Source: JBGSMF01 sp964651475 (GTDB taxonomy: Bacteria > Chloroflexota > Anaerolineae > Fen-1058). From it: a stretch of DNA of 41,649 nucleotides. Shown here piece by piece: positions 1 through 9,563 of the stretch; position 1 is the first letter of the stretch; every line of letters begins with the position of its first letter. The stretch lies in the NCBI GenBank assembly GCA_964651475.1, contig CAZYXV010000031.1:1-41649 (forward strand), written 5' to 3'. The notes under the pieces were generated by a model. The model was not told the DNA's origin, searched no databases, and was given only the letters and a program-made list of their open reading frames with translations. A program made the position numbers and the translations under genes.

Positions 1-2
1 TG

Positions 3-74
3 GAGAAACTCGAAAAAGATTTAGTTGTTAAAGTACGAGAGTTTTGCACCTACTGTAATTTAATCATATACTAG
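3..74 (+). CDS. Possible 3' end of an upstream gene (23 codons)
   Basis: From base 3 one frame is open to a TAG at 72-74 and reads as a charged peptide beginning EKLEKDL. It could be the C-terminus of a gene that starts before the window. The stretch is AT-rich compared with what follows, and 23 codons can be open by chance, so this is a weak call. The TAG lies in a CTAG tetramer (71-74). Confidence 0.15.
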   Translation, partial: EKLEKDLVVKVREFCTYCNLIIY

Positions 75-142
75 CCGCACGCTGCACAAGCACAAAGTCA
101 GCCACCCCAATGTCTCTCTGTGATGAATTTTCAGTATGCGCC

Positions 143-151
143 TGGTATAAT
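143..151 (+). promoter_or_regulatory. Extended -10 promoter candidate for the first kinase operon
   Basis: TGGTATAAT (TG at 143-144, TATAAT at 146-151) matches the extended -10 consensus and lies 77 bases before the kinase start at 229. No good -35 hexamer is visible at 16-18 bases upstream, which fits an extended -10 promoter. The rest of 75-228 holds no gene I can support. Confidence 0.5.
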
Positions 152-228
152 TTGCAGAGCACCGTCAAAGCAAGGTGTAGATGAAAGGGCCAGAACATGC
201 CGCGTGAGGCAAGAAAGAGAGCGCAATT

Positions 229-3200
229 ATGACCAGTTTCTCGATATCTGCCCTCATCATGGCTGGCATCACAATTTACGTTGGTCTGTCTTATTTATTA
301 ATCTATTTCCAGCAGCCGCAGCGTCGAGAAAACCGCACCTTTGCTCTGATGTGCGTATCCACAGGCCTTTACGACATCTTTTGCGCCGGCCTGTATAGCG
401 CGACCTCAGTGACCCAGGGCGCCCAGTGGCAGCGCGCGCAAGTGATTGCATTGGCGCTCGCCAGCATTGCCTTGCTGTGGTTCATCATTGACTATACAGC
501 ACACAAACCGGGAAGGTGGGCGCGCGTCCTTACAGTGTATTTTGCCCTGGCCGCCATCGTCGGGGTAATAGACCGAGGCCGGCTCACCTGGCTCGTAGAT
601 CAACCTGTCGTCAAAAACATCCGGTTGCCTTTTGGCCTTGCCGCAACCTATTACGAGGTCACCCCTGGCCCCCTCACCAACCTGCAGAGTGTTATGGGGG
701 TGGTGTTATTCATCTATATCTTGTGGATTAGCGTGTGTTTTTACCGCAGCGGGCGCCAGAAGCAAGCCGCGCCATTGCTCGCGACGATGGCGGTCTTGTT
801 TGCCGGTACGCTGAATGATATCTGCGTGAGCAGCGGGCTGTACCAGTTCATTTACCTGATCGAGTACGCCTACACGGGAATTGTGCTTCTGATGACTTGT
901 TCGCTTACGACGGCAATCATCCAGGCCGCCCAGTCACAAGACGCGCTGCGCGAAAGCGAGGAAAAATACCGGGCATTATTTCACCTGTCCCCCGCCCCGG
1001 CCGCGCTGGTCAGCATGAACGGCGTAATAATGGACTGCAACGACGCCACAGTACAACTTTGCGGCATGCGCCGGGAGCAATTGGTCGGCAAACCCTTTAC
1101 ACAATTAGGCCTGTTCGGCGAGGCGGAACTGCCACACTACATCGAACTCTTGGCGCAGCTTGAGCAAGCCGCAAATATGGGCCCTTTGGAATTAAAAATT
1201 ACCAGTGCAGACCGCCAGCCGCACTGGATTGAGGCCTTTGTCAGCGTATTGAAAAAGGGCGAAGAAAACCAGGCCATCCAGGTTATGACCCGCGACGTCA
1301 GCGAGCAAAGGCGAACGGAAAAATTGCTGCGCATCCAGCGCGATCTCGGCGTGGCCCTGGGCGAAACGAGCAGCTTGGCGGAAGCGTTAAAGCTGGTACT
1401 GGCGGCCGCTTTGCACGTGGAGGGGATTGATTCCGGCGGCATTTACCAGGTTGATGCGTGCAGCGGAGACATAGACCTGATCGCCCATCAAGGATTATCT
1501 CCCCAGTTCGCAGAGCACGTCCGGCATTACGGCGCCGAAACGCTCCAGGCGCGTCTGATTCATGCCGGCGAGCCTATTTATAAACAATATGCCCAACTCT
1601 TGCCCCAAACGCAGGACCTCATTTCTCAAGGTGAAGGCCTGCGCGCGCTTGCCATTGTCCCCATCAAGCGCAAAAGCGCGGACAAAGAGGCATCCGTCGT
1701 GGCCTCGCTGAACATGGCGTCTCACATGCACGACGACATCCCCACTGGCGCCCGCCACGCGCTGGAATTGTTAGCGTTGCAAATTGGCGGCGCGATCAGC
1801 CGGATCGAAACAGAAGAAGCGCTGCGCCGTGAACGCGACCTGGTGAGCCGCATCACCGAAACCAGCCCGGTGGGCATTGTGATGGTCAATCGCGACGGGC
1901 AGATCACTTTTGCCAACACGCGCGCAGAGCAAGTGCTGGGGCTGTCCAAGACTGATCTCCATCAATGCGCGTACAATGCGCCTGAATGGCATACCACCGA
2001 TTACGATGGACATCCATTTCCTGACGACGAGTTGCCGTTCGCGCGCGTGATGCGCACCCGGCAGACGGTGTTCGACGTTCGCCACGCCATCGAGTGGCCG
2101 AATGGGCAGCGCGTGCTCATCTCGGTCAACGCCGCGCCATTGCTGGATAAAGACGGCCAGGCGGATGGGATGGTGGCGACGGCGGAAGACGTCACTGCGC
2201 GAGTGCGGGCGGAACAGACGCTCAAAGAATCGGAAAAAAGATTCCGCAACATTATCGAATCCATTCCACTGGGGATGCACATGTACCAGCTGGAGCCTGA
2301 CGGGAGGCTGGTGTTCACCGGCGCCAACCCGGCGGCAGACGAGATTCTGGGCATTGAGAACAGCCAATTCGTCGGCAAGACCATCGAAGAGGCCTTTCCC
2401 GGGCTGGCCGAAACGGAAGCGCCTGAACACTATCGTATCGCCGCCGCCGAGGGCGTGGCATGGCAATCTGAGCAAATTAACTACGATGGGGGAAAAATCA
2501 GCGGGGCCTTCCTGGTCCACGCCTTCCAAACCTCGCCCGGACAAATGGCAGCCGCCTTTCTGGATATTACCCAGCGCAAGCAGGCAGAAGAAGCCATCTT
2601 GCGCTTGCAGCACATGCTTCAAGATATCACAGACTCGATGCCCTCGGCGCTGATCGCGCTCGATCCTGCCGGTCATGTGCTGACCTGGAACCCGGTCGCC
2701 GAGACCCTCACCGGCAAGACGGCGGCTCAAATGCTGGGGCGCCCCCTCTGGCCGGCTTGCCCGGAACTGGCGCGCTACCACAGCCTGTTCGAGCGAGTTG
2801 TGCGCACAGGCCAGATCGCGCACCAACACAAAGAGCAATGGATAACCCAATCTGGCACGACGTACTACGACGTCAGCGTCTACCCCCTGCTGGCCGACGG
2901 CATCAACGGCGCCGTGCTGCGCATTGACGACGTGACGCGGCGAGTGCAATTGGAAGAAATGATGCTGCAATCGGCCAAGATGGCCAGCGTGGGCGGGCTG
3001 GCGGCCGGCGTGGCGCACGAGATCAACAATCCTTTGGGCGCAATGATACAAAGCGCCCAGATGCTGCAGGTGTCGCTAGACACGCAGCGCCCCCGCACGC
3101 GCGAGTGGCTGGAAGCGTGCGGGGTGGCAGCAGACAGACTGGCGCATTACTTGCAAGAACGCAAGGTAATAGATTATTTGAACGGCATTCGAGAGGCCGG

Positions 3201-3852
3201 CGAACGCGCCGCCAAAATTGTTTCTGACCTGTTGAGCTTTTCGCGCAAAAGCTCGTCCAAGTCCGCCCCCCACAATCTGAACACGTTGATTGAGCAGACG
3301 CTCAGCCTGGCCATCACCGAGTACGATCTGGAGAAAAAGTATGACTTTCGGAACCTGGACATTGTGCGCGAGATGGCGGGCGACCTGCCGGACGTGATTT
3401 GCGATAGGCAGCAAATTCAACAAGTAATTCTCAACCTGGTGCGCAATGCGGCGCAGGCGATGGCGCACAAAAAAACCCTGGCGCGAGAATACCAACCTCG
3501 CCTGGTGCTGCGTACCTCGTACAGAAAAGACAGCCCGGCGCCTTCCGATAGGGCGGCCGGGGCGCTCCAACATCGAGGATGGGTGCGAATGGAAGTGCAA
3601 GATAACGGCCCGGGACTCCCAGACAGGTTGCGGGAGCGGCTGTTCGAGCCATTCTTTACCACCAAGGATGTGGGAGAAGGAACCGGCCTGGGATTGTGGT
3701 TGTGTTGGTCCATTGTGGTAGAGCGCCACAAGGGGCGCATGTGGGCCGAGCCGGTTGCGGAACAGGGTGAAATCGCCGCTGTAGAAAAGGGAACGCGCTT
3801 TGTGGTCGAGCTGCCGCTTGTTTTTGAACGAATGGGGGAAAATGATGAATAG
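229..3852 (+). CDS. Membrane sensor histidine kinase with 7TM-like, PAS and GAF domains (HK1)
   Basis: A 1207-residue sensor kinase. Residues 1-228 hold about seven hydrophobic segments, like the N-terminal 7TM region of some histidine kinases. There follow a PAS (about 240-365), a GAF (370-530), three PAS domains (540-660, 665-780, 790-905), a HisKA dimerisation domain and a HATPase_c domain (about 1045-1195). The H-box reads GVAHEINNPLG with phospho-acceptor His930. The N-box (NAAQAM), G1 (DNGPGLP) and G2 (GEGTGLGLW) motifs are intact, so it should autophosphorylate. About 45 extra residues lie between the two helices of the dimerisation domain, a variant I recall from proteobacterial kinases. 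The ATG at 229 follows AAGAGAG. The gene overlaps the next kinase by 11 bases, which suggests translational coupling. The ligand is unknown. Confidence 0.93.
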   Translation: MTSFSISALIMAGITIYVGLSYLLIYFQQPQRRENRTFALMCVSTGLYDIFCAGLYSATSVTQGAQWQRAQVIALALASIALLWFIIDYTAHKPGRWARVLTVYFALAAIVGVIDRGRLTWLVDQPVVKNIRLPFGLAATYYEVTPGPLTNLQSVMGVVLFIYILWISVCFYRSGRQKQAAPLLATMAVLFAGTLNDICVSSGLYQFIYLIEYAYTGIVLLMTCSLTTAIIQAAQSQDALRESEEKYRALFHLSPAPAALVSMNGVIMDCNDATVQLCGMRREQLVGKPFTQLGLFGEAELPHYIELLAQLEQAANMGPLELKITSADRQPHWIEAFVSVLKKGEENQAIQVMTRDVSEQRRTEKLLRIQRDLGVALGETSSLAEALKLVLAAALHVEGIDSGGIYQVDACSGDIDLIAHQGLSPQFAEHVRHYGAETLQARLIHAGEPIYKQYAQLLPQTQDLISQGEGLRALAIVPIKRKSADKEASVVASLNMASHMHDDIPTGARHALELLALQIGGAISRIETEEALRRERDLVSRITETSPVGIVMVNRDGQITFANTRAEQVLGLSKTDLHQCAYNAPEWHTTDYDGHPFPDDELPFARVMRTRQTVFDVRHAIEWPNGQRVLISVNAAPLLDKDGQADGMVATAEDVTARVRAEQTLKESEKRFRNIIESIPLGMHMYQLEPDGRLVFTGANPAADEILGIENSQFVGKTIEEAFPGLAETEAPEHYRIAAAEGVAWQSEQINYDGGKISGAFLVHAFQTSPGQMAAAFLDITQRKQAEEAILRLQHMLQDITDSMPSALIALDPAGHVLTWNPVAETLTGKTAAQMLGRPLWPACPELARYHSLFERVVRTGQIAHQHKEQWITQSGTTYYDVSVYPLLADGINGAVLRIDDVTRRVQLEEMMLQSAKMASVGGLAAGVAHEINNPLGAMIQSAQMLQVSLDTQRPRTREWLEACGVAADRLAHYLQERKVIDYLNGIREAGERAAKIVSDLLSFSRKSSSKSAPHNLNTLIEQTLSLAITEYDLEKKYDFRNLDIVREMAGDLPDVICDRQQIQQVILNLVRNAAQAMAHKKTLAREYQPRLVLRTSYRKDSPAPSDRAAGALQHRGWVRMEVQDNGPGLPDRLRERLFEPFFTTKDVGEGTGLGLWLCWSIVVERHKGRMWAEPVAEQGEIAAVEKGTRFVVELPLVFERMGENDE

Positions 3853-6800
3853 CCCGCAGAGCTTGTGGCGCGCGCTGACCAAGCCGCGCGCCGACAACGA
3901 GGACGAGGCGCGGCAAGAATACATGACCAAAGTAATCCTGGCGGCAACGGGAGCGGCGCTGGGCGCGTTTACGCTTGTGATCGTAATTGGATGGGTGGGC
4001 GGGGCGTTCCCATTCGAGGCCGTGGCGAGAATGTTGTGGATGGATATTCCCCTGGGCGGGGGATGGTGGCTGGCGCTGCGGGGGCGCTGGCGTCTGGCAA
4101 GTTATATTCCTCCCGCCGTGTTCTTTTTGCACGCATTCTACGGCACGTGCACCATTGGCCTGTACACCATGTCTGTGCTTTTTTACGTCATCGCGATTTT
4201 ACTGGCCGCCATGCTCCTGGGCATCAAGGCGCAGTGGATCGTGCTGGCGCTCAGCATTGGAACCTACCTGTTCGGCGGGTGGCTTTATGGCGACCGGGAG
4301 ATCGATTTTGTCGTGACTTTTGCCATATCGGTGAGCGGCTCTTTTTTGGGCATCGCTCTTTTGCAGTGGCTCTTTACCGGCCAGCTAGAACAAGCCGTGG
4401 GAAAAGCGCGCGCCCAGGCCGCCGAATTACGGGACTATCGTGAGCACCTGGAAGAGTTGGTCAACGAGCGCACCGTCGCGCTGGCGGCCGCCAATCAAGA
4501 CTTGCACGCCGAGATTGCCGAGCGCCAGCGGGCAGAGGCGGAGCTGCAACACATTCACGACGAGTTGGAAGCGCGTGTGCGAAGACGCACCATCGAACTG
4601 CTCCAAGCCAACAAACAACTTGCGCTGGAACTGACCGAGCGCGAGCAAGCGGAAAAATCGCTGCGAGAAAACAATACTCGCTACCGCACCCTGTTTGAAA
4701 ACGCCAACGACGCAATATTGATCATGGAGCAAGATCGCTTTATTGACTGCAACTCGATAAGCTTGCAAATGTTCGGGTGCAATCGGGAGCACATCATTGG
4801 CCAGCCCCCGTACCGTTTCTCTCCTCCACTTCAACCGGACGGGTGCGCTTCTCAAGACAAGGCGCTGGAGAAAATCGAACGCGCTTTGCACGGCGAGTCG
4901 CAGCACTTTGACTGGCAGCATGCCCGCCTGGACGGCACCCCATTCGACGCCGAGGTGTTATTGAACCGCATAGAGCTATCCGGCCGGATATACTTGCAGG
5001 CCATCGTGCGAGACGTCACCGAGCGCAAGCGCACAGAACGCTTGCTGGCGTCCCTGAACCAGGTGGCGCTCGCCACCGCCCATGCCTTTACTCCCCAAGA
5101 GATATTTGTCGCTGTTTCAAAGAAACTGGAAGAACTGGGTTTATCCTGTGTGGTATTCTACACTGATGAGACGCAGAGCCGAGTATTTCCCCACTACTTT
5201 AGCTATAAAACCAAAATCATCACGCTCCTCGAACAACTCACCGGGCTTCAAGCCGAGACCTTTTCCATAGCAGTGGAGGCTATAGATATTTACAAGCAAT
5301 GCGTCCAGGAACGCCAGACCGTTTTTGTCAAAGACGTGGCAGAGGTGACGCGGCAAGTGGTGCCCGCCCCGCTCAGACCCCTTGCCCGGCAAATTGTAAA
5401 CGTCCTCTCCATCTCCCAATTCATCAACGCCCCTCTCATTGTGGAAAACAAGGTGATTGGCATACTCTCGGTGCAGTCAAACGATTTACGCGCAAGCGAC
5501 GCCTCGGCCATCACGGCCTTTGCGCACCAGATAGCCGCCGCCTGGCGCAAGGCGCAATTGTTCGAACAGGCCCAACAAGAGATCGCCGAACGCAAAAAAA
5601 TGGAAGAAGCGCTGCGCCGCTCGGAAGCCATGTTTCATTCACTGATCGAGAGCCTGCCGCAAAACGTCTACAGCAAAGATCTGGACGGGCGTTTTACGTT
5701 TGCCAATCAACGCTATTGCACCACCGAAGGCAAAACCCTCCAAGACATTTTGGGCAAAACAGACCTTGACCTCCACCCGCCTGGGCTGGCGGAAAAATAC
5801 AGGCAAGACGACCAGCGGGTCATCGAATCTGGGCAAGTTTTTGAAATCGTGGAAGAACACCAACCCATCGGCAGCGAAAAGCTGTACGTGCAGGTGATTA
5901 AAACGCCGCTGTATGACGCGGAGGGGCGGATAACCGGCGTCTTGGGCGTGTTCTGGGATATCACCGAGCGCGTGCGCGCCGAGGCTGAAATCACGCGACT
6001 GCAAGACCTGCTCCACAACATTACCGAATCCATGCCCTCCGTACTAATCGCCCTGAGCCAGACGGGACACGTGTTGCTGTGGAACCCTGCTGCCCAGGCG
6101 CTCACCGGAAAATCAGCCGAGCAAGTCAAGGACCGCCCGCTGTGGGAAACGTGCCCCGCCCTGGCGCACTATCGCAGCTTGTTTGATCAGGTGGTACACG
6201 AACGCCAAGCGGCGCGCTGGCACAAAGAGCCGCTGGTGATGGAGACAGGAATCGTTTATCATGATGTCAGTGTTTTTCCGCTGGTCGCCAGCGCGGTGGA
6301 AGGCGCTGTGCTGCGCATTGACGACGTGACGCGGCAAGTGCAATTGGAAGAAATGATGCTGCAATCGGCCAAGATGGCCAGCGTGGGTGGACTGGCGGCC
6401 GGCGTGGCGCACGAGATCAACAATCCTTTGGGCGCAATGATGCAAAGCACGCAGATGCTGCAGGTATCGCTAGACACGCAGCGCCCCCGCACGCGGGAAC
6501 GGCTGCAAACGTACGGCATAGACCCGGAAGGGCTGGAGCGCTATTTGCGTGACCGGGGCGTGTTCGACTATATGGAAGGTATTCGAGCCACGGGAGGGCG
6601 CGCCGCCAAGATCGTATCCGATCTGTTAAGCTTTTCGCGCAAAAGCTCGTCCAAAATCGCTCCTCACGACCTGAATGCGCTGGTCGAGCAGACACTGAGC
6701 CTGGCCGCCGCCGACTATGATCTGAAGAAAAATTACGATTTCCGGCATCTGGACATCGTACGTGAACTGTCGGCCGGCTTGCCCACCATAGCGTGCGACG

Positions 6801-7222
6801 GGCAACAGATACAGCAAGTGATTCTCAACCTGTTACACAATGCAGCGCAGGCTGTGGCGGAAGAAAAAAAGAACCGGGGGCAGGCGTTCAGACCCCGGCT
6901 GACGCTGCGCACCATGTACGTACAAGACGCCGAAAACCCAAGCTTCACCACTCCGGTCGAGGCGTGGGGGCGCCTGGAAGTGGAAGACAACGGGCCAGGC
7001 ATTCCCGAAGCTATGCGGGCGAGGCTGTTCGAGCCATTCTTTACCACCAAAGAAGTCGGAGAAGGAACAGGGTTAGGCTTGTGGCTGTGCTGGTCTATCA
7101 TCGTCGAACACCACGGCGGGCGCATCTGGGTTGAGCCAGGAAAAGAAGGGGGCAGCCGTTTTGTCATCGAACTGCCGCTGGCGTCTGACCAATCTGGACA
7201 AAGGGGGCATTATGCCAACTAG
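3842..7222 (+). CDS. Membrane sensor histidine kinase with PAS and GAF domains (HK2)
   Basis: A 1126-residue kinase if started at the first of two adjacent ATGs (3842, 3845), just after GGGGGAA; an in-frame start at 3800 lies deep inside HK1 and is unlikely. Residues about 25-185 form some six membrane segments different from those of HK1. They are followed by a coiled coil with repeated E/R heptads (190-265), a PAS (270-390), a GAF (400-555), two PAS domains (570-690, 700-815), HisKA and HATPase_c. The H-box GVAHEINNPLG carries His857; DNGPGIP and GEGTGLGLW complete the ATP site. The last PAS and the transmitter closely match HK1, and 188 bases around the H-box are about 96% identical. The two kinases therefore arose by duplication or were homogenised, while their membrane inputs differ. 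It overlaps the next gene by 11 bases. Confidence 0.92.
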   Translation: MMNSPQSLWRALTKPRADNEDEARQEYMTKVILAATGAALGAFTLVIVIGWVGGAFPFEAVARMLWMDIPLGGGWWLALRGRWRLASYIPPAVFFLHAFYGTCTIGLYTMSVLFYVIAILLAAMLLGIKAQWIVLALSIGTYLFGGWLYGDREIDFVVTFAISVSGSFLGIALLQWLFTGQLEQAVGKARAQAAELRDYREHLEELVNERTVALAAANQDLHAEIAERQRAEAELQHIHDELEARVRRRTIELLQANKQLALELTEREQAEKSLRENNTRYRTLFENANDAILIMEQDRFIDCNSISLQMFGCNREHIIGQPPYRFSPPLQPDGCASQDKALEKIERALHGESQHFDWQHARLDGTPFDAEVLLNRIELSGRIYLQAIVRDVTERKRTERLLASLNQVALATAHAFTPQEIFVAVSKKLEELGLSCVVFYTDETQSRVFPHYFSYKTKIITLLEQLTGLQAETFSIAVEAIDIYKQCVQERQTVFVKDVAEVTRQVVPAPLRPLARQIVNVLSISQFINAPLIVENKVIGILSVQSNDLRASDASAITAFAHQIAAAWRKAQLFEQAQQEIAERKKMEEALRRSEAMFHSLIESLPQNVYSKDLDGRFTFANQRYCTTEGKTLQDILGKTDLDLHPPGLAEKYRQDDQRVIESGQVFEIVEEHQPIGSEKLYVQVIKTPLYDAEGRITGVLGVFWDITERVRAEAEITRLQDLLHNITESMPSVLIALSQTGHVLLWNPAAQALTGKSAEQVKDRPLWETCPALAHYRSLFDQVVHERQAARWHKEPLVMETGIVYHDVSVFPLVASAVEGAVLRIDDVTRQVQLEEMMLQSAKMASVGGLAAGVAHEINNPLGAMMQSTQMLQVSLDTQRPRTRERLQTYGIDPEGLERYLRDRGVFDYMEGIRATGGRAAKIVSDLLSFSRKSSSKIAPHDLNALVEQTLSLAAADYDLKKNYDFRHLDIVRELSAGLPTIACDGQQIQQVILNLLHNAAQAVAEEKKNRGQAFRPRLTLRTMYVQDAENPSFTTPVEAWGRLEVEDNGPGIPEAMRARLFEPFFTTKEVGEGTGLGLWLCWSIIVEHHGGRIWVEPGKEGGSRFVIELPLASDQSGQRGHYAN

Positions 7223-7571
7223 ACGCATCTTGATTGTGGACGACGAACGTCTATCTCGCATTTCGCTGGCTGATTTTTTGTACGAGGCCGGCTACGATAC
7301 GGCCGTCGCTGGCGACGGCGAATCTGCCATCCAATTGCAACAACAACAACCATTCGACGTATGCATCGTAGACATTCGCATGCCCGGCATAGACGGCATT
7401 GAAACGATCCACGCGCTGCACCGCATCTCGCCCAACTCGCGCTTTATCATCTGCACCGGGTCGCCCCAATTCACCCTCTCGCCGTCGCTCAAAGAAATCG
7501 GCATGTCGGAATATTGCGTGGTGCACAAGCCAGTGCTAGATATGAACATTTTTTTAGATCTGTTACCCTGA
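7212..7571 (+). CDS. Single-domain response regulator (CheY-like receiver)
   Basis: A 119-residue stand-alone receiver. The acidic pair D10-D11 (VDDE), phospho-acceptor Asp54 (IVDIRMPG), the conserved Thr in ICTGSP and Lys in HKP are all present, so it should be phosphorylatable. There is no output domain. The ATG at 7212 lies inside the HK2 end (11-base overlap, the same arrangement as HK1/HK2) and is preceded by AAAGGGGG. An upstream TTG in frame would add 27 residues unlike a receiver. It probably takes phosphate from HK1 and/or HK2 and passes it on through a relay or protein contact. Confidence 0.9.
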   Translation: MPTRRILIVDDERLSRISLADFLYEAGYDTAVAGDGESAIQLQQQQPFDVCIVDIRMPGIDGIETIHALHRISPNSRFIICTGSPQFTLSPSLKEIGMSEYCVVHKPVLDMNIFLDLLP

Positions 7572-7608
7572 CCGCCGCGCCAGCACGGTATCCAGAGGGA
7601 ACCAAGCC

Positions 7609-9333
7609 ATGAATGACAAGCGAGTATTGATTATTGACGACGAACCGCTCATCCGCCACGCCATGGCCGATTACCTGGCAGAATGTGAATACCAGACGGC
7701 CACCGCTTCCGACGGCGCCGAAGGTCTGGCGCGCGCCAGGGCAGAATCGTTCGACATTGTCCTGGTAGACCTGCGCATGCCGCGCGTAGATGGATTGGAA
7801 GTGATTGCCCACCTCAAGGCCGAACAGCCCGCTTTGCCCGTAGTCGTGGTTTCAGGCACCGGCGTGCTGGGCGACGCCATCGAAGCAATGCGGCGGGGCG
7901 CGTGGGATTATATCACCAAGCCCATTCACGATATGGACGAAGTAGCCGTCGTCATCGAGCGGGTAGTAGACAAAGCGCGCCTGATCGCCGAGCGCGATCG
8001 TTACCAACGCGAACTGGAGCAACTCAATCGTTCCCTGGAAGCCGAAGTGGCCCGACAGACCGAGGGCTTGCGGGTACAAAACCGCGAGCTGGCGGCGCTC
8101 AACCGCGTTTCGTATGCCATCAGCGGCCCGCTTGACCTGGACACCATGCTCAATCGCGCGCTGGATGCCGCGTTGGTCGCCCTCGAAGCGGATGGCGGCG
8201 CGGTGCGCTTGCTCAACTCTGCCACCCATCAACTCGTCCTGGCCGCCACGCGTGGAGTGCCGGACGCTTATCGCGCTGCTGCGCCGGCCATTCCACTCGG
8301 GGAAGGACTTATCGGCCAGGTGGCCCAGAGCGGCTATCCTCAGATTGAACACAACCTCGCCGATGATCCTTGGATAGCCTCCCTGGCTTACTCGTCCGAG
8401 CAAAAAGACGGATTCCGCTCATACCTGTGTGTGCCGCTGCGCGCGTGGGACGAGGCCGAAACAAAGCACCCCATTGTGGGCACCCTGGGCATCCTGAGCC
8501 GGACCAAGCGCCGTTTTGAGCCTCACGAAGTCGAGTTGTTGTCGGCCATCGGCAACCAGATTGGCGTGGCCGTGGCGCGCACTCAATATGCCGCTGACCT
8601 GGAAAAGGCCAACGCACAATTGGAACGCGCCAATAACGAACTGCGCCGCCTGGATGTGCTGCGCGAGCAGCTCATCCGAAACGTCGCCCACGAACTGCGC
8701 ACGCCCATGACAATGATTCGAGGCTACGTGGAACTGCTGGCGCAAGGCGAGTTGGAGCCGGAAGAACAACACATGGCGCTGAATGTGACGGTGCGCCACG
8801 TCCACACTCTGACGGGACTGGTCGAATCCATCACGACGATGCAAGACCTGAGCAGCCAGCCTCTACGCCTGAAAAAAATCGAGCCGGCCGAATTACTGGA
8901 CACAGCGTGCCAGATGACGGCCCAACGCGCCCTCAGCGCCAACATCAAGCTGCAGAACACTTGTGCCCCCAACCTGCCCTTCTTTTCCGGCGACTTTGGC
9001 CGGCTGGCGCAAGCATTACACCAATTGCTCGATAATGCCTGCAAGTTCTCGCCGCAGGCAAGCACCGTCACCATCACCGCGCAAATCGTTCAAGACGCCC
9101 TCCACATTTCGGTGATTGACCACGGCATTGGCATTCCTCCCGAAGAACACTCGCGCATCTTTGAACGTTTTTATCAAGTGGATGGCAGCACGACGCGGCG
9201 TTACGGAGGCACGGGCTTGGGCCTGGCGCTGGCCAAGCAAATCGTGGAAGCGCACGGCGGGGCGATATCGCTGCATAGCACCCACGGCGAAGGCTGCACG
9301 GTAACGGTGAGCCTGCCGCTGTACACCCCCTAG
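7609..9333 (+). CDS. Soluble REC-GAF-histidine kinase hybrid
   Basis: A 574-residue protein with no membrane segment. An N-terminal receiver (1-120, acidic D10-D11, phospho-acceptor Asp54, Lys in TKP) is joined by a coiled coil (about 125-165) to a GAF domain (170-325), HisKA with VAHELRTPM (His361) and HATPase_c (DHGIGIP, GTGLGLAL). Putting the receiver before the kinase suggests that phosphorylation of the receiver controls kinase activity, so this protein may act downstream of HK1/HK2. It starts 37 bases after the small receiver and is the last gene of the plus-strand unit. Its downstream flank is a repeat element and the convergent priA. No output domain is present, so its own target is unknown. 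Confidence 0.92.
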   Translation: MNDKRVLIIDDEPLIRHAMADYLAECEYQTATASDGAEGLARARAESFDIVLVDLRMPRVDGLEVIAHLKAEQPALPVVVVSGTGVLGDAIEAMRRGAWDYITKPIHDMDEVAVVIERVVDKARLIAERDRYQRELEQLNRSLEAEVARQTEGLRVQNRELAALNRVSYAISGPLDLDTMLNRALDAALVALEADGGAVRLLNSATHQLVLAATRGVPDAYRAAAPAIPLGEGLIGQVAQSGYPQIEHNLADDPWIASLAYSSEQKDGFRSYLCVPLRAWDEAETKHPIVGTLGILSRTKRRFEPHEVELLSAIGNQIGVAVARTQYAADLEKANAQLERANNELRRLDVLREQLIRNVAHELRTPMTMIRGYVELLAQGELEPEEQHMALNVTVRHVHTLTGLVESITTMQDLSSQPLRLKKIEPAELLDTACQMTAQRALSANIKLQNTCAPNLPFFSGDFGRLAQALHQLLDNACKFSPQASTVTITAQIVQDALHISVIDHGIGIPPEEHSRIFERFYQVDGSTTRRYGGTGLGLALAKQIVEAHGGAISLHSTHGEGCTVTVSLPLYTP

Positions 9334-9397
9334 AACCGCCTACCTGCCCTACAGCGGGCCCCCAGCAGCCTGCCAGCAGCCTGTCGGAGAGCGGCGG

Positions 9398-9489
9398 GTA
9401 TCATCTCAAAATGTAGGGGCAATCCCTTGCGGTTGCCCTCGGGGGGCAGGTGCAAGACCTGCTCCTACCCCGGATGATTGAGATGATAC
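9398..9489. repeat. Inner inverted repeat with two hairpins inside element A
   Basis: GTATCATCTCAA (9398-9409) is an exact inverse of TTGAGATGATAC (9478-9489). Between them lie AGGGGCAA...TTGCCCT and GCAGGT-GCAAG-ACCTGC hairpins, bounded by GTAGGGGC and CTCCTAC. This GTAGGGGC-type sequence resembles dispersed repeats I recall from Chloroflexota; the link is from memory, not from a search. Confidence 0.5.
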
Positions 9490-9505
9490 AGCGGTGGATA
9501 CGCTC

Positions 9506-9538
9506 GTAGTGCGCGCTTGAGCGCGAAGCGCGCACTAC
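9506..9538. repeat. 13-bp perfect hairpin inside element A
   Basis: GTAGTGCGCGCTT (9506-9518) and AAGCGCGCACTAC (9526-9538) form a perfect 13-bp stem with the seven-base loop GAGCGCG. It lies in the right part of element A and has no U-tract, so it is not a canonical intrinsic terminator. Confidence 0.6.
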
Positions 9539-9563
9539 AAACGAGTTCCTCTCCGACAAGCTC

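Noticed and set aside
1771..3051. Long open frame (426 codons) on the minus strand inside HK1
   Set aside because: It lies wholly opposite the PAS/HisKA coding region of HK1, its translation is low-complexity and rich in Arg/His/Gln, and it fits antisense openness from high GC3.
9334..9563. Intrinsic terminator for the REC-GAF-kinase gene
   Set aside because: Several strong stems are present, but none is followed by a T-tract; a mobile-element origin explains them better.
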